DNA from: Streptomyces olindensis
GTDB taxonomy: Bacteria > Actinomycetota > Actinomycetes > Streptomycetales > Streptomycetaceae
Reading direction: 5' to 3'
Length of the DNA: 64,000 bases
NCBI GenBank assembly: GCA_000696115.1
Contig: JJOH01000015.1
Span: 1-64,000, forward strand
Below are positions 8,816-25,300 of the stretch, in pieces (position 1 is the first letter of the stretch; each line of letters begins with the position of its first letter). The notes beneath the pieces are model-generated. The model made no database searches. It saw nothing but the letters and a program-made list of their open reading frames with translations, and was not told the origin of the DNA. The position numbers and the translations under genes are program-made.

Positions 8816-9562
8816 ATGGATGAGGTCGAAGTCGTCGTCGCCCATTCCGAGCGTGCGACTCTGCGCGTCGGCGACGTGTTCCTGAAGGTGGACGCCGATC
8901 AGGCGCGCCTCGACGTCGAGGTCGAGGCGATGTCCCTCGCGCCGGTGCCGACCCCTGAGGTCCTGTGGCGCAAGCCGCCCGTGCTCGCGACCGCCGCGCT
9001 CCCGGGCACGACGCTCGGGCGCCTCGGCGGGCCGTCGACCGGGTCGCCGGCGGCGTGGGCCGCGGCGGGCGCCGCCATCCGGAAGCTGCACGACGCGCCG
9101 CTGCCGCCCTGGCCCGGCCGGGCCGGCCGGGGCATCGAGGAGCTGACGAAGGAGCTCGCCGACGAGTGCGAGTTGCTCGTGACGAACGGCGTCCTGCCGG
9201 CCGACCTGGTCACCCGCAACCGCCAGGTCGCCGAGGCCGCGCTGCGGCCGTGGACTCCGGTGTTCACACACGGCGACCTGCAGATCGCGCACGTCTTCGT
9301 CGACGGCGACGAGGTCACCGGCATCATCGACTGGTCCGAGGCGGGCCAGGGAGACGCCCTGTACGACCTCGCCACCTTCCTGCTCGGGCACGAGGAGCAC
9401 CTCGACGACGTCATCGCCGGATACGGCGCCGACATCGACATCGACGTGATCCACGCGTGGTCGTCTCTGCGCAGCCTGCTGGCAGTTCGCTCGCTGATCG
9501 AGCAGGGCTTCGACCCCTTCGCGCCGGGCTGTGAGGTCGACGTGCTGAGATCCCGGATGTGA
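8816..9562 (+). CDS. aminoglycoside-phosphotransferase-family kinase
   Basis: 248 residues from ATG 8816. No Shine-Dalgarno lies before this start. A GATACT box at 8802-8807 sits about 9 bases upstream, consistent with a leaderless transcript. An in-frame start 84 bases earlier gives only an Arg-rich leader and looks spurious. The kinase core is clear: catalytic loop FTHGDLQIAHVF (about residue 160) and metal-binding IIDWSEAGQGDALYD (about 178). The family phosphorylates hydroxyls of antibiotics or small metabolites. Nothing here shows the substrate. The gene is flanked by a terminator and is not obviously part of either neighbouring operon. Confidence 0.8.
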   Translation: MDEVEVVVAHSERATLRVGDVFLKVDADQARLDVEVEAMSLAPVPTPEVLWRKPPVLATAALPGTTLGRLGGPSTGSPAAWAAAGAAIRKLHDAPLPPWPGRAGRGIEELTKELADECELLVTNGVLPADLVTRNRQVAEAALRPWTPVFTHGDLQIAHVFVDGDEVTGIIDWSEAGQGDALYDLATFLLGHEEHLDDVIAGYGADIDIDVIHAWSSLRSLLAVRSLIEQGFDPFAPGCEVDVLRSRM

Positions 9563-9598
9563 GGCCGCGCAGCCGCGGCAGTGCGCCACAACGCGAAA

Positions 9599-9626
9599 CC
9601 GGGCCTTCCCTCGGGGGGAGGCCCGG
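9599..9626. terminator. bidirectional terminator hairpin between convergent genes
   Basis: CCGGGCCTTCCC and GGGGAGGCCCGG form a 12-bp stem with one G-U pair and a TCGG loop, between the convergent phosphotransferase (+) and thioesterase (-) genes. There is no long U-tract, as is common in actinomycetes. Confidence 0.75.
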
Positions 9627-9677
9627 CTCCAAAGCGTGGGAAGCCCTCAGCCGACTGCGGCGAACGCGGCGGCCGTC

Positions 9678-10424
9678 CTACGGTCGCTCCGCGAGCAGCC
9701 GTACGGTGTCGGCGAGTCGCGTACGGAAATAGAAGTGGCCGCCTGGCTGTACGTGGAGCCGGAACCGGCCCGTCGTGCACCGTTCCCAGGGCCGGGCCGC
9801 GTGCACCGGCACCCAGGGGTCGGAGTCGCCGACGACGGCCGTGACGTCGCAGCGCAGGGGAACGGGCCGGGCGGTGTACCTCCGCAGCAGCCGGTAGTCG
9901 TTGCGCACGATCGGGAAGATGACCGCCCGCACGTCCGGGGTGTCCAGCAGCCTCGGATCCGTACCGCCCTCGCCGGCGAGGTCCGCCCGCAGCTCCTCGT
10001 CGGTCAACGCATCGGTGCGGGAGGGAACCTGGCCGATCCGGGAGCCGGGTGCCGAGCGGCCCGAGACGACGAGATGTACGAGGCGGGCCCCGAAGTCGTC
10101 CTCCAGCAGATGCGCGACCTCGTAGGCGACGGACGCGCCCATGCTGTGGCCGACGAGCGTCGTGGGCAGCGCGGGGCCGGCCGCCCCGGCGACCGCGTCG
10201 GCCGCCGCACCCGCGAGGGTCGCCATGTCCGGGACGAGCGGCTCCGCCATGCGGTGCTCCCGCCCCGGGTACTGCACGATCCGCAGCTCCACGTCTGCGG
10301 GGAGGTGCGCGGCCCAGGCGCGGTAGTAGTTCGCCCCGCCGCCCGCGTGCGGGAAGAGGAGTATCCGGTGCCTGGCGTCCGGGCGCGGACGGGGCACCAC
10401 GAACCAGTCACCTGGGTCAGCCAT
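9678..10424 (-). CDS. type II thioesterase of the PKS-NRPS cluster
   Basis: 248 residues, ATG 10424 after GGGGAGGTGGCG. It overlaps the end of the MMPL gene. Alpha/beta-hydrolase features: ILLFPHAGGG with the oxyanion region near residue 22, catalytic Ser in LVGHSMGASVAYE near residue 90, Asp in VVGDSDPWVP near residue 200, and His in QPGGHFYF near residue 230. This is the external proof-reading TEII type that clears misprimed carrier proteins. It is the last gene of the long - strand PKS-NRPS operon. Confidence 0.9.
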   Translation of the reverse strand: MADPGDWFVVPRPRPDARHRILLFPHAGGGANYYRAWAAHLPADVELRIVQYPGREHRMAEPLVPDMATLAGAAADAVAGAAGPALPTTLVGHSMGASVAYEVAHLLEDDFGARLVHLVVSGRSAPGSRIGQVPSRTDALTDEELRADLAGEGGTDPRLLDTPDVRAVIFPIVRNDYRLLRRYTARPVPLRCDVTAVVGDSDPWVPVHAARPWERCTTGRFRLHVQPGGHFYFRTRLADTVRLLAERP

Positions 10425-12660
10425 CGCCACCTCCCCGCTTTCCGTCCGAGGCGGAGACGAGCGACGTCCCCTCGTCCCCCTGCCCACCCGGTGCGGACGG
10501 CTGCGGTCCCTCCTCGCGGATCCGGAAGCGCTGGAGCGACTTCGGGGCCCACCAGATGGTGCGGCCGAAGATCCCCATGAGGGCGGGCACCAGCAGGCAC
10601 CGCACCAGGGTGGCGTCCACCAGGATGGCCAGGGCGACGCCCAGTCCCAGCATCTTGGTGAGGGTGATCTGCGAGGTGCCGATGGCCACCATCACGATGG
10701 TGAGCAGCACCGCGGCGGCGGTGATCACCCCTCCGGTCTGGGCGATGCCGGCGCTCACGGCCTCGCGGTGGTCGCCGTGCCGGTCGTAGTTCTCCTTGAT
10801 CCGCGACAGGATGAACAGGGAGTAGTCCATCGACAGGCCGAAGGTCAGGCAGAACATCAGCACGGGCAGCGAGGTCTCGATGAACCCGGTGGCCGTGAAG
10901 CCGAGCAGCCCGCTGAGGTGTCCCTCCTGGAACACCCAGACGGCGGCCCCGAACATCGCGGTGAGGCTGAGCGCGTTGAGCACGACCGCCAGGAACGGGA
11001 GCACCAGCGAACCGGTCATGAGGAAGATCATGACGAGGGTGACCATGACGATGAACAGCAGCGCGTACGGCAGGAGTTCGCCGATGACGTCCCGGCTGTC
11101 CACCAGCATGGCGGCCTGCCCGCCGACCCTCACGGAGGACGAGGGCGGCTCCTCCACGGCGCGGACGCGCTTGACGAGGTCCTGGCTCTCGACGGAGATG
11201 TCCTCGATGGTGGGGACGGGCCAGACCGTCAGGTAGTCGGTGCCCGACACCGCGCGGGTCGCGCTCGCCGCGGTGGGCGGCTGGACCAGCTGTCCGTCCT
11301 GGTAGGTGCCGGTCGGGCTGTCCACACGCGCCACGCCCTTCAGCGCGGACAGCTTCCCGGCGTAGGCGCCGATGTCCTGCTGCTCCGCGTCCTGGGCCAG
11401 TACGTCGATGCCGCCGGTCGGGCTGACGGGGAAGGACTCGCGCAGGGTGTTGTGGACGATCCGGGCCTCGGCCTTCTCACCGAGCGTCCGGTCGTCCACC
11501 GTGCCGAACTCGACCTTCAGGAAGGGGAGGCCGACCAGGATCAGGAGCGCGGTGACGAGCACGGTGACCAGCGGCGCGCGGCGCATCGTCGTGCCGGCGA
11601 GGGCACGCCAGCGGCGTTCCGCGGCGGCCTCCCGCTCCTGGCCGCCCTTCCGGCGGAGCCGTAGCGCGTCCACCCGGTGGCCGAGGAGCAGCAGCAGGGC
11701 GGGCAGCACGATGAGCGCGGCGAGCGCGGCGAGCGCCACCACGGTGATCCCGGCGTACGCGAACGAGCGCAGGAAGTACATGGGGAAGATCAGCATCGCG
11801 GCGAGCGACACGGCCACGACGAACGCCGAGAACAGTACGGTCCGGCCCGCGCTGTGCATCGTGGCGCTGAGGGCCCGCGCGGTGTCGGGGTCGCGCTTCA
11901 GCTCCTCCCGGTAGCGCCGGACGATGAGGAGCGCGTAGTCGATCGCCAGGCCGAACCCGAGTGCCGTCGTCAGGTTCTGCGCGAAGACCGACACGTCGGT
12001 GAGGTGCGTGATCCCCGTCAGGACCGCGTTGGTCCCCAGGATGGCGATCACGCCGATCCCGAGCGGCAGCAGCGCGGAGACGACGCTGCCGAACGCCAGC
12101 AACAGGATGAGGAGCACCAGCGGAAAGGCGATCAGCTCGGACTTCACCAGGTCGTCGGCGGTCTGCTGCTGTGACTCGTTGCGCACGGCGACGGTGCCGC
12201 CGAGGGACACCTCCAGGTCGCCGACGGCGCCCCGGTAGTCGTCCTCGATACGCTCGAAGACCTTGCCCGCCTCGGTCTCGTTGCCCTTGATGTGGGCGAC
12301 GATCAGCGCGTACCGGCCGTCCTTCGCGCGCAGCCCGGCATCACCGGTCTGCCAGTAGTCGACGACACCCGTGATGCCCTGTTCCCGGGCCAGTCGCTGG
12401 GCCAGCTCGGTGCCCTCCCGTTTCGTGCGGGGGTCGTCGGCCTCCGCCTTCACGAGCAGGACGAGATTGGGCCTGCTGGCCGGGAACTTGGCGTCCATCG
12501 TCTCGGCCGCCAGGCTGGACTCCGCGGCCGGGTCCTCGGTGCCGCCGAGTTGGAGCCGGTCGGTGAGACCACCGCCCACGAGTACCGCGCCCACCAGCAG
12601 CGCGACGACACAGGACAGCAGCAGCCTGGGCCGCCCCGCGATCCGAAGTAAAGCTGACAT
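10417..12660 (-). CDS. MMPL/RND-family transporter
   Basis: 747 residues with two homologous halves, each with an N-terminal helix, a large extracytoplasmic loop and a block of five to six membrane helices. MMPL hallmarks are FGLAIDYALLIVRRYREE in the first half and FGLSMDYSLFILSRIKENYD in the second, the conserved Asp-Tyr pairs of the proton relay. Actinobacterial MMPL proteins export lipids and lipidated metabolites. Location between the methyltransferase and TEII genes of a FAAL-initiated assembly line points to export of the acylated product. Confidence 0.9.
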   Translation of the reverse strand: MSALLRIAGRPRLLLSCVVALLVGAVLVGGGLTDRLQLGGTEDPAAESSLAAETMDAKFPASRPNLVLLVKAEADDPRTKREGTELAQRLAREQGITGVVDYWQTGDAGLRAKDGRYALIVAHIKGNETEAGKVFERIEDDYRGAVGDLEVSLGGTVAVRNESQQQTADDLVKSELIAFPLVLLILLLAFGSVVSALLPLGIGVIAILGTNAVLTGITHLTDVSVFAQNLTTALGFGLAIDYALLIVRRYREELKRDPDTARALSATMHSAGRTVLFSAFVVAVSLAAMLIFPMYFLRSFAYAGITVVALAALAALIVLPALLLLLGHRVDALRLRRKGGQEREAAAERRWRALAGTTMRRAPLVTVLVTALLILVGLPFLKVEFGTVDDRTLGEKAEARIVHNTLRESFPVSPTGGIDVLAQDAEQQDIGAYAGKLSALKGVARVDSPTGTYQDGQLVQPPTAASATRAVSGTDYLTVWPVPTIEDISVESQDLVKRVRAVEEPPSSSVRVGGQAAMLVDSRDVIGELLPYALLFIVMVTLVMIFLMTGSLVLPFLAVVLNALSLTAMFGAAVWVFQEGHLSGLLGFTATGFIETSLPVLMFCLTFGLSMDYSLFILSRIKENYDRHGDHREAVSAGIAQTGGVITAAAVLLTIVMVAIGTSQITLTKMLGLGVALAILVDATLVRCLLVPALMGIFGRTIWWAPKSLQRFRIREEGPQPSAPGGQGDEGTSLVSASDGKRGGGDG

Positions 12661-12728
12661 GCTTACCGCCGATTCTTCCTCAGAGGGACGCGTTCGGATG
12701 TCCGACTGCGACGTGAACGCACCCTGGG

Positions 12729-13541
12729 TTATGCCTCGGGCTTGGTGACCGCGAACGCGAACACCGAGCCAAACTTAATCAAGCGGTAGTTGACGAATCC
12801 CACGTTCTCGAGCTGCACGGGCAGCTGCTTGAGATCCGTGCGACGGATTCCGGTCAACCTGACCCCGATGCGGCTGCTGACGAGATCGTTGACCGCGAAG
12901 GTGCTGGCCACGTAGACCCCACCGGGCTTCAGGAGCCGGAACACCGCCTCGTAGGCGCCGACCGGGTCGGCGTACAGGTGCAGCGAACCGGGGTTGTTCA
13001 CCCCGTCGAAAACACCCTCCTTGAAGGGCAGGTTCCGCACGTCCCCGCGGATCAGGTGAACGTTGCGACGGCCAACGGTCTCCTGCACGGTCTTGTGCAG
13101 CATCGCCTCGGAGATGTCCAGGCCGACAACGGTCGCCTCGGGCACCGCCCCGGCGAGTCGGTCCGTGAAGTACCCCGCCCCGCAGGACAGATCGAGCCAG
13201 GCTCCGGTGCTCTCCTCGTCGAGCTTCAGCCATTTCCGGTAGATCTCGAACTCTTCGGCGTAGGACGGGATGTGGTTGCCGAAGCCGGCGAAGAGCCGGG
13301 AGAAGAACGGGCGTGAAACGGTCTCGTAGAGCCGGACGAACGCGGCGCTCTCCATCAGCTTCTGGGCGGGGGTCGGCGCGGCCGGATCGGGCTTGCCCGG
13401 CTCCCGGATCATGTCGATGAAGGCAGGGGTGACCGGGGCGCCTCGGCCGCAGGAGGAGCACTTCAGTTCGGTGGGCGAGGTCTGCGTGACCTCCGCCGAG
13501 CAGGACGGGCAGGCCAGCAGGTCGAGCACCTGGGTCAGCAT
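12729..13541 (-). CDS. class I SAM-dependent methyltransferase with N-terminal zinc ribbon
   Basis: 270 residues from ATG 13541 (AGAGAGGC upstream). The first 30 residues carry two CxxC pairs (LACPSCSAEV and LKCSSCGRG), a rubredoxin-like zinc ribbon as in RlmA-type and Trm112-like methyltransferases. The SAM-binding motif WLDLSCGAGYFTDRLA is near residue 115, with VVGLDISEAML and later RGDVRNLPFKEGVFDGV. The GxGxG loop reads SCGAG. It sits 53 bases after the terminal NRPS gene, so O-, N- or C-methylation of the product is likely. The target is unknown. Confidence 0.85.
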   Translation of the reverse strand: MLTQVLDLLACPSCSAEVTQTSPTELKCSSCGRGAPVTPAFIDMIREPGKPDPAAPTPAQKLMESAAFVRLYETVSRPFFSRLFAGFGNHIPSYAEEFEIYRKWLKLDEESTGAWLDLSCGAGYFTDRLAGAVPEATVVGLDISEAMLHKTVQETVGRRNVHLIRGDVRNLPFKEGVFDGVNNPGSLHLYADPVGAYEAVFRLLKPGGVYVASTFAVNDLVSSRIGVRLTGIRRTDLKQLPVQLENVGFVNYRLIKFGSVFAFAVTKPEA

Positions 13542-13594
13542 CGGATGCCTCTCTTGGGTAGCTGTGTCACGTACTGCGGATCGGAGTGCGGAGT

Positions 13595-18903
<5,309 letters not shown>

Positions 18904-18907
<4 letters not shown>

Positions 18908-21900
18908 AGCTCTCCCTCTTCCCTCTCCTCCGTGGTTCCGGGCGAGTCCGGGTGACGCGCCGCGGGTCCGGCCGCCGCCCACAGCAGGGTCTCCAGGCTC
19001 TCCGCGACTCCGGCCACGGTCGGCCGGGCGAACACGACCTGCGCGGTGAGGCCGACGCCGTGCTCCTCGCTGAGCCGCAGCGCGGCCCGGGTCACGGCGA
19101 GTGAATGGCCGCCCAGCCGGAAGAAGTCGTCGTCACGTCCGACCGAGCCGACGCCCAGGACGTCGGCGAAGACGGCGGCGACGGACTTCTCCAGCGGGGT
19201 GCTCGGCTCGGCCCCGCCGACGCCCTCCGCCACGGGCGCGGCGAGGCGCTTGCGCTCGATCTTGCCCGCGACGGTCAGCGGCAGCGCGTCGAGCGTGACG
19301 TACCGGGTGGGCACCATGTACTCGGGCAGCCGGTCCGCGCAGTGCCGCCGCAGCTCGTGCGGCGTCAGGTCCTGCCCGGCGGTCACCACCCAGGCGACCA
19401 GGGCCTGTTCGGCGCCCTGGCCACGGGCCGCGACCACGGCCTCGCGGACGCCGGGGTGGCTCAGCAGGGCGGCCTCGATCTCGCCGGGCTCCACCCGGAA
19501 GCCGCGCACCTTGACCTGGTGGTCGATGCGACCCAGGTACTCGATCGCGCCGTCACCGCGATAGCGCGCCAGGTCGCCGGTGCGGTACATCCGTTCCCCG
19601 GGCCGGTACGGATCCGGTACGAAGTGTGCGGCCGTCAGTTCGTCCTGTCCCAGGTAGCCGAGCGCCAGGCACGGTCCGGAGACGCACACCTCGGCGGCGA
19701 CGCCCTGCGGTACCGGCTCGCCGTGCCGGTCGAGGAGGACGACGCGCACGTTGTCCACGGGCCGTCCCACCGGGGGCACCGGCTCCCACTGGTCGGGCGC
19801 GCCGGTCAGGGTGTGCGAGGTGATCACATGGGCCTCGGAGGGACCGTACTGGTTGTGCAGGACGGCTTCCGTGCGGGTGAAGAAGGTGCGGAGTTCCGAT
19901 GTGATGTGGAGCTGTTCACCGGCGGAGAAGACCTCCCGCAGCGCGGTCGGCCACTGCTCGCGTGCGGCTGCCACCTCGGCGAGTTGCTGGAGCGCGACGT
20001 ACGGCAGGAAGAGCCGGGTGATGCCTCGCTCTACCAGCCAGGGCAGCAACTGGAGCGCGTCTCGGCGGGTTTCGGCGTCGACCAGGACGACCGTGCCGCC
20101 GGCCGCCCACGTCCCGAAGGTCTCCATCATGCAGATGTCGAAGTGCAGGGGGCTGAACTGGAGCGTCCGGTCGTCGGCGGTGAAGGGGAAGGCCGCCGTC
20201 TGCCAGGCCAGCAGGTTGGCGAGGGCGCCGTGCCGCATCACGATGCCCTTGGGGCGGCCGGTGGAGCCGGAGGTGTAGATGGTGTAGATCGGGTCGTCGC
20301 GCCCGGTGACGGTGGCGAGTTCGGTCTCGTCGCGGTCCGACCAGTCCAGCTCGTCGAGCCGCAGCAGGCGCGTGCCGTCGGGCGTGTCCAGCGGTGCGTC
20401 GCTCAGCAGCAGCGGGCAGTGGGCGTCGTCGAGGGTTCCGGCGGTGCGGTCGGCGGGGTGGTCCGGGTCCAGGGGGAGGAACGCCGCGCCCGTCTTCAGG
20501 ATCGCCAGCATGGCGACGATCTGGCGGATGGAGCGGCGGGCGTACAGCCCGATCAGAGTGGACCGGCCGACGCCCTCCTCGGCCAGCAGCCGGGCGAGCT
20601 GGTTGCTCTCCGCCTCCAGCCTGGCGTACGTCCAGGACTCGGTGGCGTGCTCGATGGCGGTCGCGTCCGGGCTGTGCGCGGCCCGCTCCGTGAGGTATCG
20701 GTACACGGGCCGGTCGAGATCCACCTCGCGGTGCGCGCCGTTGCGGCCGTGCACCAGGTGCTCGCGCTGATCGGCGGTGAGCAGGGCGAGTCGGGACACC
20801 TCGGTGCCGGGGTCCTCGACGGCGGACGCGGCGAGCTGCTGGAAGGCCGCGGCCAGCCGCTCGGCGGTGTCCCGGTCGAAGAGGTCCGCCGCGTACTCGA
20901 GCGAGCACGAGAGCCGCTCTCCCTGGTCCTCCACGAAGAGCGTGAGGTCGAACTTCGCGGTGCCGTTGTGCACCTCCTCGCGGCGGGCGGTGAGCTCCCC
21001 GGCCCGGATGTCGCCGAGCGGGCTCTCGTAGTACGTGAGCATGTTCTGGAAGACCGGGGCGTGGCTGGGCGACCGGTCGGGCCGCAGGGCGGCGACGATC
21101 CGCTGGAAGGGCACCTGCCGGTTCTCGAAGCCCTCCAGGAAGGTGCGCTGGACCCGCCGCAGCAGCTCGGTGACGTCGGGATCGCCGGACAGGTCGATGC
21201 GCAGCGGCAGCGTGCCGACGAAGAAGCCGACGAGGGCGGCCACTTCGGGGCGCTCCCGGTTGCTGACCGGAGTGCCGATCACCACGTCGTCGGTGCGCGC
21301 GTGCCGGCCGAGCAGCACCGCCCACAGCGCGAGCACCGCGACATACGGGGTGACCTGCGCCCCGGCGGCGGTCTCGCGCAGCCGGGCCGTCGTCGCGGGG
21401 TCCAGGACGAAGGGCACGGTGCCGCCGCGGTACGACTGACTGACCGGCCTGGGACGGTCCGCGGGCAGCTCCAGGAGCGGCGGCGCGCCGTCGAGCCGGT
21501 CCTTCCAGTAGGCCAGTTGTCGGGCCTCGGTCACCGGGGAGAGCGCGGCGCGCTGCCACTCCGTCGCGTCGATGGCCTGGACGGAGAGCGGGGGAAGGGC
21601 GTTCGTGCCCGCCGCGTACAGCGTGAACAGTTCGTCGAAGAGGACGCCGAGCGAGGCCGCGTCGGCGGCGATGTGGTGCACGGCCAGGAAGAGGTACGCC
21701 TGCTGTGGCGCGGTGGTCGCGAGGACGGCTCGCAGCAGACTGCCGCCCGCCAGGTCGAAGGGTTCGCGGGCGACCTCCTCGGCGAGGCGGGCCAGGGTGG
21801 CGTCCCGCTCCTGGTCGGTGAGGCCGCTCAGGTCCTCGTGGACCAGCGGCAGCGGGGCCGGCGGACACACGGTCTGCTCGGGCGCTCCGTCGGCGCCGGC

Positions 21901-22335
21901 CCGGAACGCCGTGCGCAGTGACTCATGGCGGCGGACGAGGTGGCTGAGGCAGTCGGTGAGGCGCTCGACGCGCACCGGTCCCGTCAGGCGGACCTTGCCG
22001 CTGAGGACGTACGTGGGCTGGTGGCCCTCCATCTGGTCCAGGAGCCACAGCGACTCCTGCGCCGGTGACAGGGGGAAGGCCCGGCCGTCACGCGGCAGCG
22101 GCCGGACCGGCTGTTCCGCGGCGGCCTCGGCCCGCAGATGACTGAGCAGCCCCTCCTTGTGCGCCCGCAGCTCCTCCCGCAGCTCGGCGGTGAGGGCCCC
22201 CTTGGCCGCGGAGACCCGCAGCTGGTCACCCTCGGCGTGTAACCGGACGCGTGCGCGACGCAGTTCCCCGAGCAGCTCCACGAGCCGCTCGGGTCCTTCC
22301 GCGGTGTCCGCCGTCCTGACGAGGTCCCCGTTCAC
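18904..22335 (-). CDS. NRPS module: docking-C-A-PCP
   Basis: 1143 residues from GTG 22335, after AGGAGATCAC and overlapping the PKS stop. Order: TubC-like docking domain (about 12-60), condensation domain (75-510, VHHIAADAAS; last Gly of HHxxxDG is Ala, as in the next module), adenylation domain (530-1040) with IYTSGSTGRPKGIV, HFDICMMETF, QYGPSEAHVI, YRTGDLARY and GRIDHQVKVRGFR, and PCP with RLGGHSLA near 1072. The Glu-rich C-terminus (TTEEREEGEL) looks like a docking tail for the next protein's TubC domain. My approximate pocket reading is D-I-M-V-F-A-Q-V-I-K, which I cannot assign to an amino acid. Confidence 0.92.
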
Positions 22336-25300
22336 AGCGTGATCTCCTCTCGTTCCTCGTCGCCGTCCAGCGCGCCGAGCACCTCGGTGAGCAGGCCCAG
22401 CACGTGGTCCGTGAGCTGCTCCACGCTGGGCCCTTCCAGCAGCCGCACCATCGGCACCACGACACCCAGGTCGGCCTTGACGCGGACGCGCAGTTCGAGG
22501 GCCATCAGCGAGTCCAGGCCCATCTCCACCACGGGTACCTGCGGGTCGATGTCCTCCGCCCCGGTCTGGAGCACCGCGGCGAGCCGCTCGGTGAGGTAGT
22601 CGCCGACGATCGTCCGCTGCTCCTGCGGTGCGGCCTGTGCGCAGCGCTCCAGCAGGTGCGCGGAGCCGCCGGTGCCGCCGAACTCCTCGAGGAACGCGGC
22701 GAACTGGCCGGTGGCCCGGGCGGAGGGCACGGCGGTGAACACCTCGGGCCAGTCGAGGCGGGCCACCGTGACCTGGGCGGGCCGACGCGCCAGCACACGG
22801 CCGAAGACGTCGAGGGCCTCGGCCGGTGCCATGCTGCCCACGCCGAGGCGGGACAACTGCTCGAGGCCGCCCTCGCGCACGGCGAGGCCGATCCCGTTCC
22901 AGGGGCCGTAGCCGAGCGCGACGGCGTCCGTGTCCAGGCCCCGCCGGTGGTGGGCGAGCGCGTCCAGGAAGGCGTTGGCCGCGGCGTAGTTGGCGGCGCC
23001 GACGCCGACCGGCCCGAAGACCGCGGGCAGCGCCGACACGAGCAGGAACAGCGAGGCGTCCCCGAACACCCGGTGCAGGTTCCACGCCCCGGCGACCTTG
23101 GGCTCGGCCACCTCGCGCAGCTGCTCGACGTCCAGCCCCGCGAGCATGGCGCCGCGGGCGATGCCCGCCAGGTGCGCCACCCCCACGACCGGGGGCATGC
23201 CCTCGCGCTCCAGTTCCGCGCGGAGCGCCGCGACGTCGTCGGCCCGCGCCACGTCCGCCACCGCGACGTGCACGCGGACACCCCGACCGGTCAGTCCGTC
23301 CACGGCCTCGCGCTGCGTGTCGTCGCTCACGCCGCGCCTGCCGACCAGTACGAGGTGGCGCGCCCCGCGCTCGGCCAGCCACCCGGCCATGGCCAGTCCG
23401 AGGTCGCCGAGGCCGCCGGTGAGCAGATAGGTGCCGTCCGGGTCGATGTCCGGCGCGGCGGGGGCCGGGGCCGCCATCTCCTCGGCGCGGACCAGGCGGG
23501 CGGCGAGCAGACTGCCGTCGCGGACGGCGAGTTGGTCGTCGACGGGGGTTCCCTCGTCGGGGCGCGCGCCGGTGAGGACGGCGCTCAGCAACGCGGCGGA
23601 GGCCGCCTCGTCGGGCGCCGTCCGCGCGTCGAGGTCGATCAGGCCGCCCCACAGCTCCGGGTGTTCGGCGGCCAGGACCCGGCCCAGTCCCCAGACCGGG
23701 GCCTGGAGGACACCCGCGGCGGTCACGGCCGTTCCTCCCACCGGCTGGGCGCCCCGGGTCAGCAGCCACAGGCGCCCGCAGCGCGTGGGGACATCGACGT
23801 CGAGGCAGGCGCGCACCAGGGCGAGCGCGGCCTCGGCGCCGCTCTGCTGTGCGGCACGGACCTGGTCGGTGGTGGCGTCGGGGAGGTCGGGCGCGTCCAG
23901 CGGCCGGGCCAGCACCACGCCCTTGAGCGGCCCGTCCGCGAGGGCGCCGTAGAGGGCCTGGCGGATGTGGGCGGCATCGGAGGCGGCGTCGGCTTGTACG
24001 ACCTCGACGGAGTCGCCCGCTTCCCGCAGGGCCATGGCGAGCGCCTCGCCGGTGCCCGCCCTGTCGGCGAGGACCAGCCAGCGCCCGGACTCGGTGTCCG
24101 CCGCGGGCGCGGCGGACACCGCGGTCCAGTCGGTGCGGTAGCACAGGTCGCGGCCGGGGTCCCCGCCGCCGTCCTCGGGGTCCACCAGGCGCATCCGCAG
24201 CCCCTGCGCGTACGCGACGGTCCCCTCGGCGTCGAAGAGCCGTACATCGGCTAGGAGTTCGTCACCCGTCTCGGCGGCCGGGGTGCGCACCACGTGGGAG
24301 TAGACCTCGCCCACCGGCTGCCGGTACGGCTCCAGCGTGCCGACGCCGACGGGGAGCGTGAGCGCCCCGCTGCCGTTGAGGGCGCCGGGTGCGAGCGCCC
24401 CGAGCAGCAGAAAGGCGTTGTCGAGGAGGGCCGGATGGAAGACATAGCCCTCCTCGGCCCACCGGGCCGGCAGCGTCAGCCGGCCCAGGACCTCGCCGTC
24501 GCCGACCCACATCCCTTCCAGGCATCGCATCCGGGGGCCGTAGGCGGCACCCGCGCGCTCGACGTGGTCGAAGAACTCCGCCACCTCGACGGTGTGACCG
24601 CACCGGGCCTTGACCACCTCCGGGTCGTCCTCCCAGGCGGGCGGCGAGGGGGAGGCGGCCGGAGCGGGTGCCACGACGCTCGCGGACTCCGGCAGCGACC
24701 GGTCCACCGCGGCCTCACGGACCTGCGGGTCCTGCTCCGCGAGCCGACGGAGCCGGTCGAGGTGGGGCAGCCCGTCGAGCACCTGCGCCGTGGTGGGGCC
24801 GAAGTCCAGCAGACAGGCGACCTCGTCCACGAACGGGGCGAGCCGGCGCACCAGCGGCAGACAGGACTCGGGCGAGCCGATCAGCGAGCGGGAGGAGGCG
24901 AACCGGTCGTAGAGGAAGCCGGCGAACTGCGTCAGCTCCGCCTCCGGCAGGGCCTCGATGTCCGTGGCGGACTCCCGGCCACGGCTGCTGGCGAGTCCCT
25001 TGAGCAGGCCCATGTTCCCCTTGAGATAGGTGCAGTAGGGGTCTCGGGCCAGCTCGGTCGCGGTCTCGGCGTCGGCGCCCACGAAGCTGTGCAGCATGAC
25101 GGTGACCCGGCCCGTGGCGGGGTCGAGACCCGCATCGGCCCGCGCCTTGCGGTAGACCGCGACGTTTTCGGCGAGCCCGTCCACGCCCTGGTCGAGCAGG
25201 TGGGTGAGGAGATTCGCCCCGGTCCGCCCGGCCCGGGCGAAGCTCGCGGGCGAGCTGGCCGCCGTCAGCCACAGCGGCAGCTCCCGCTGGACGGGGCGCG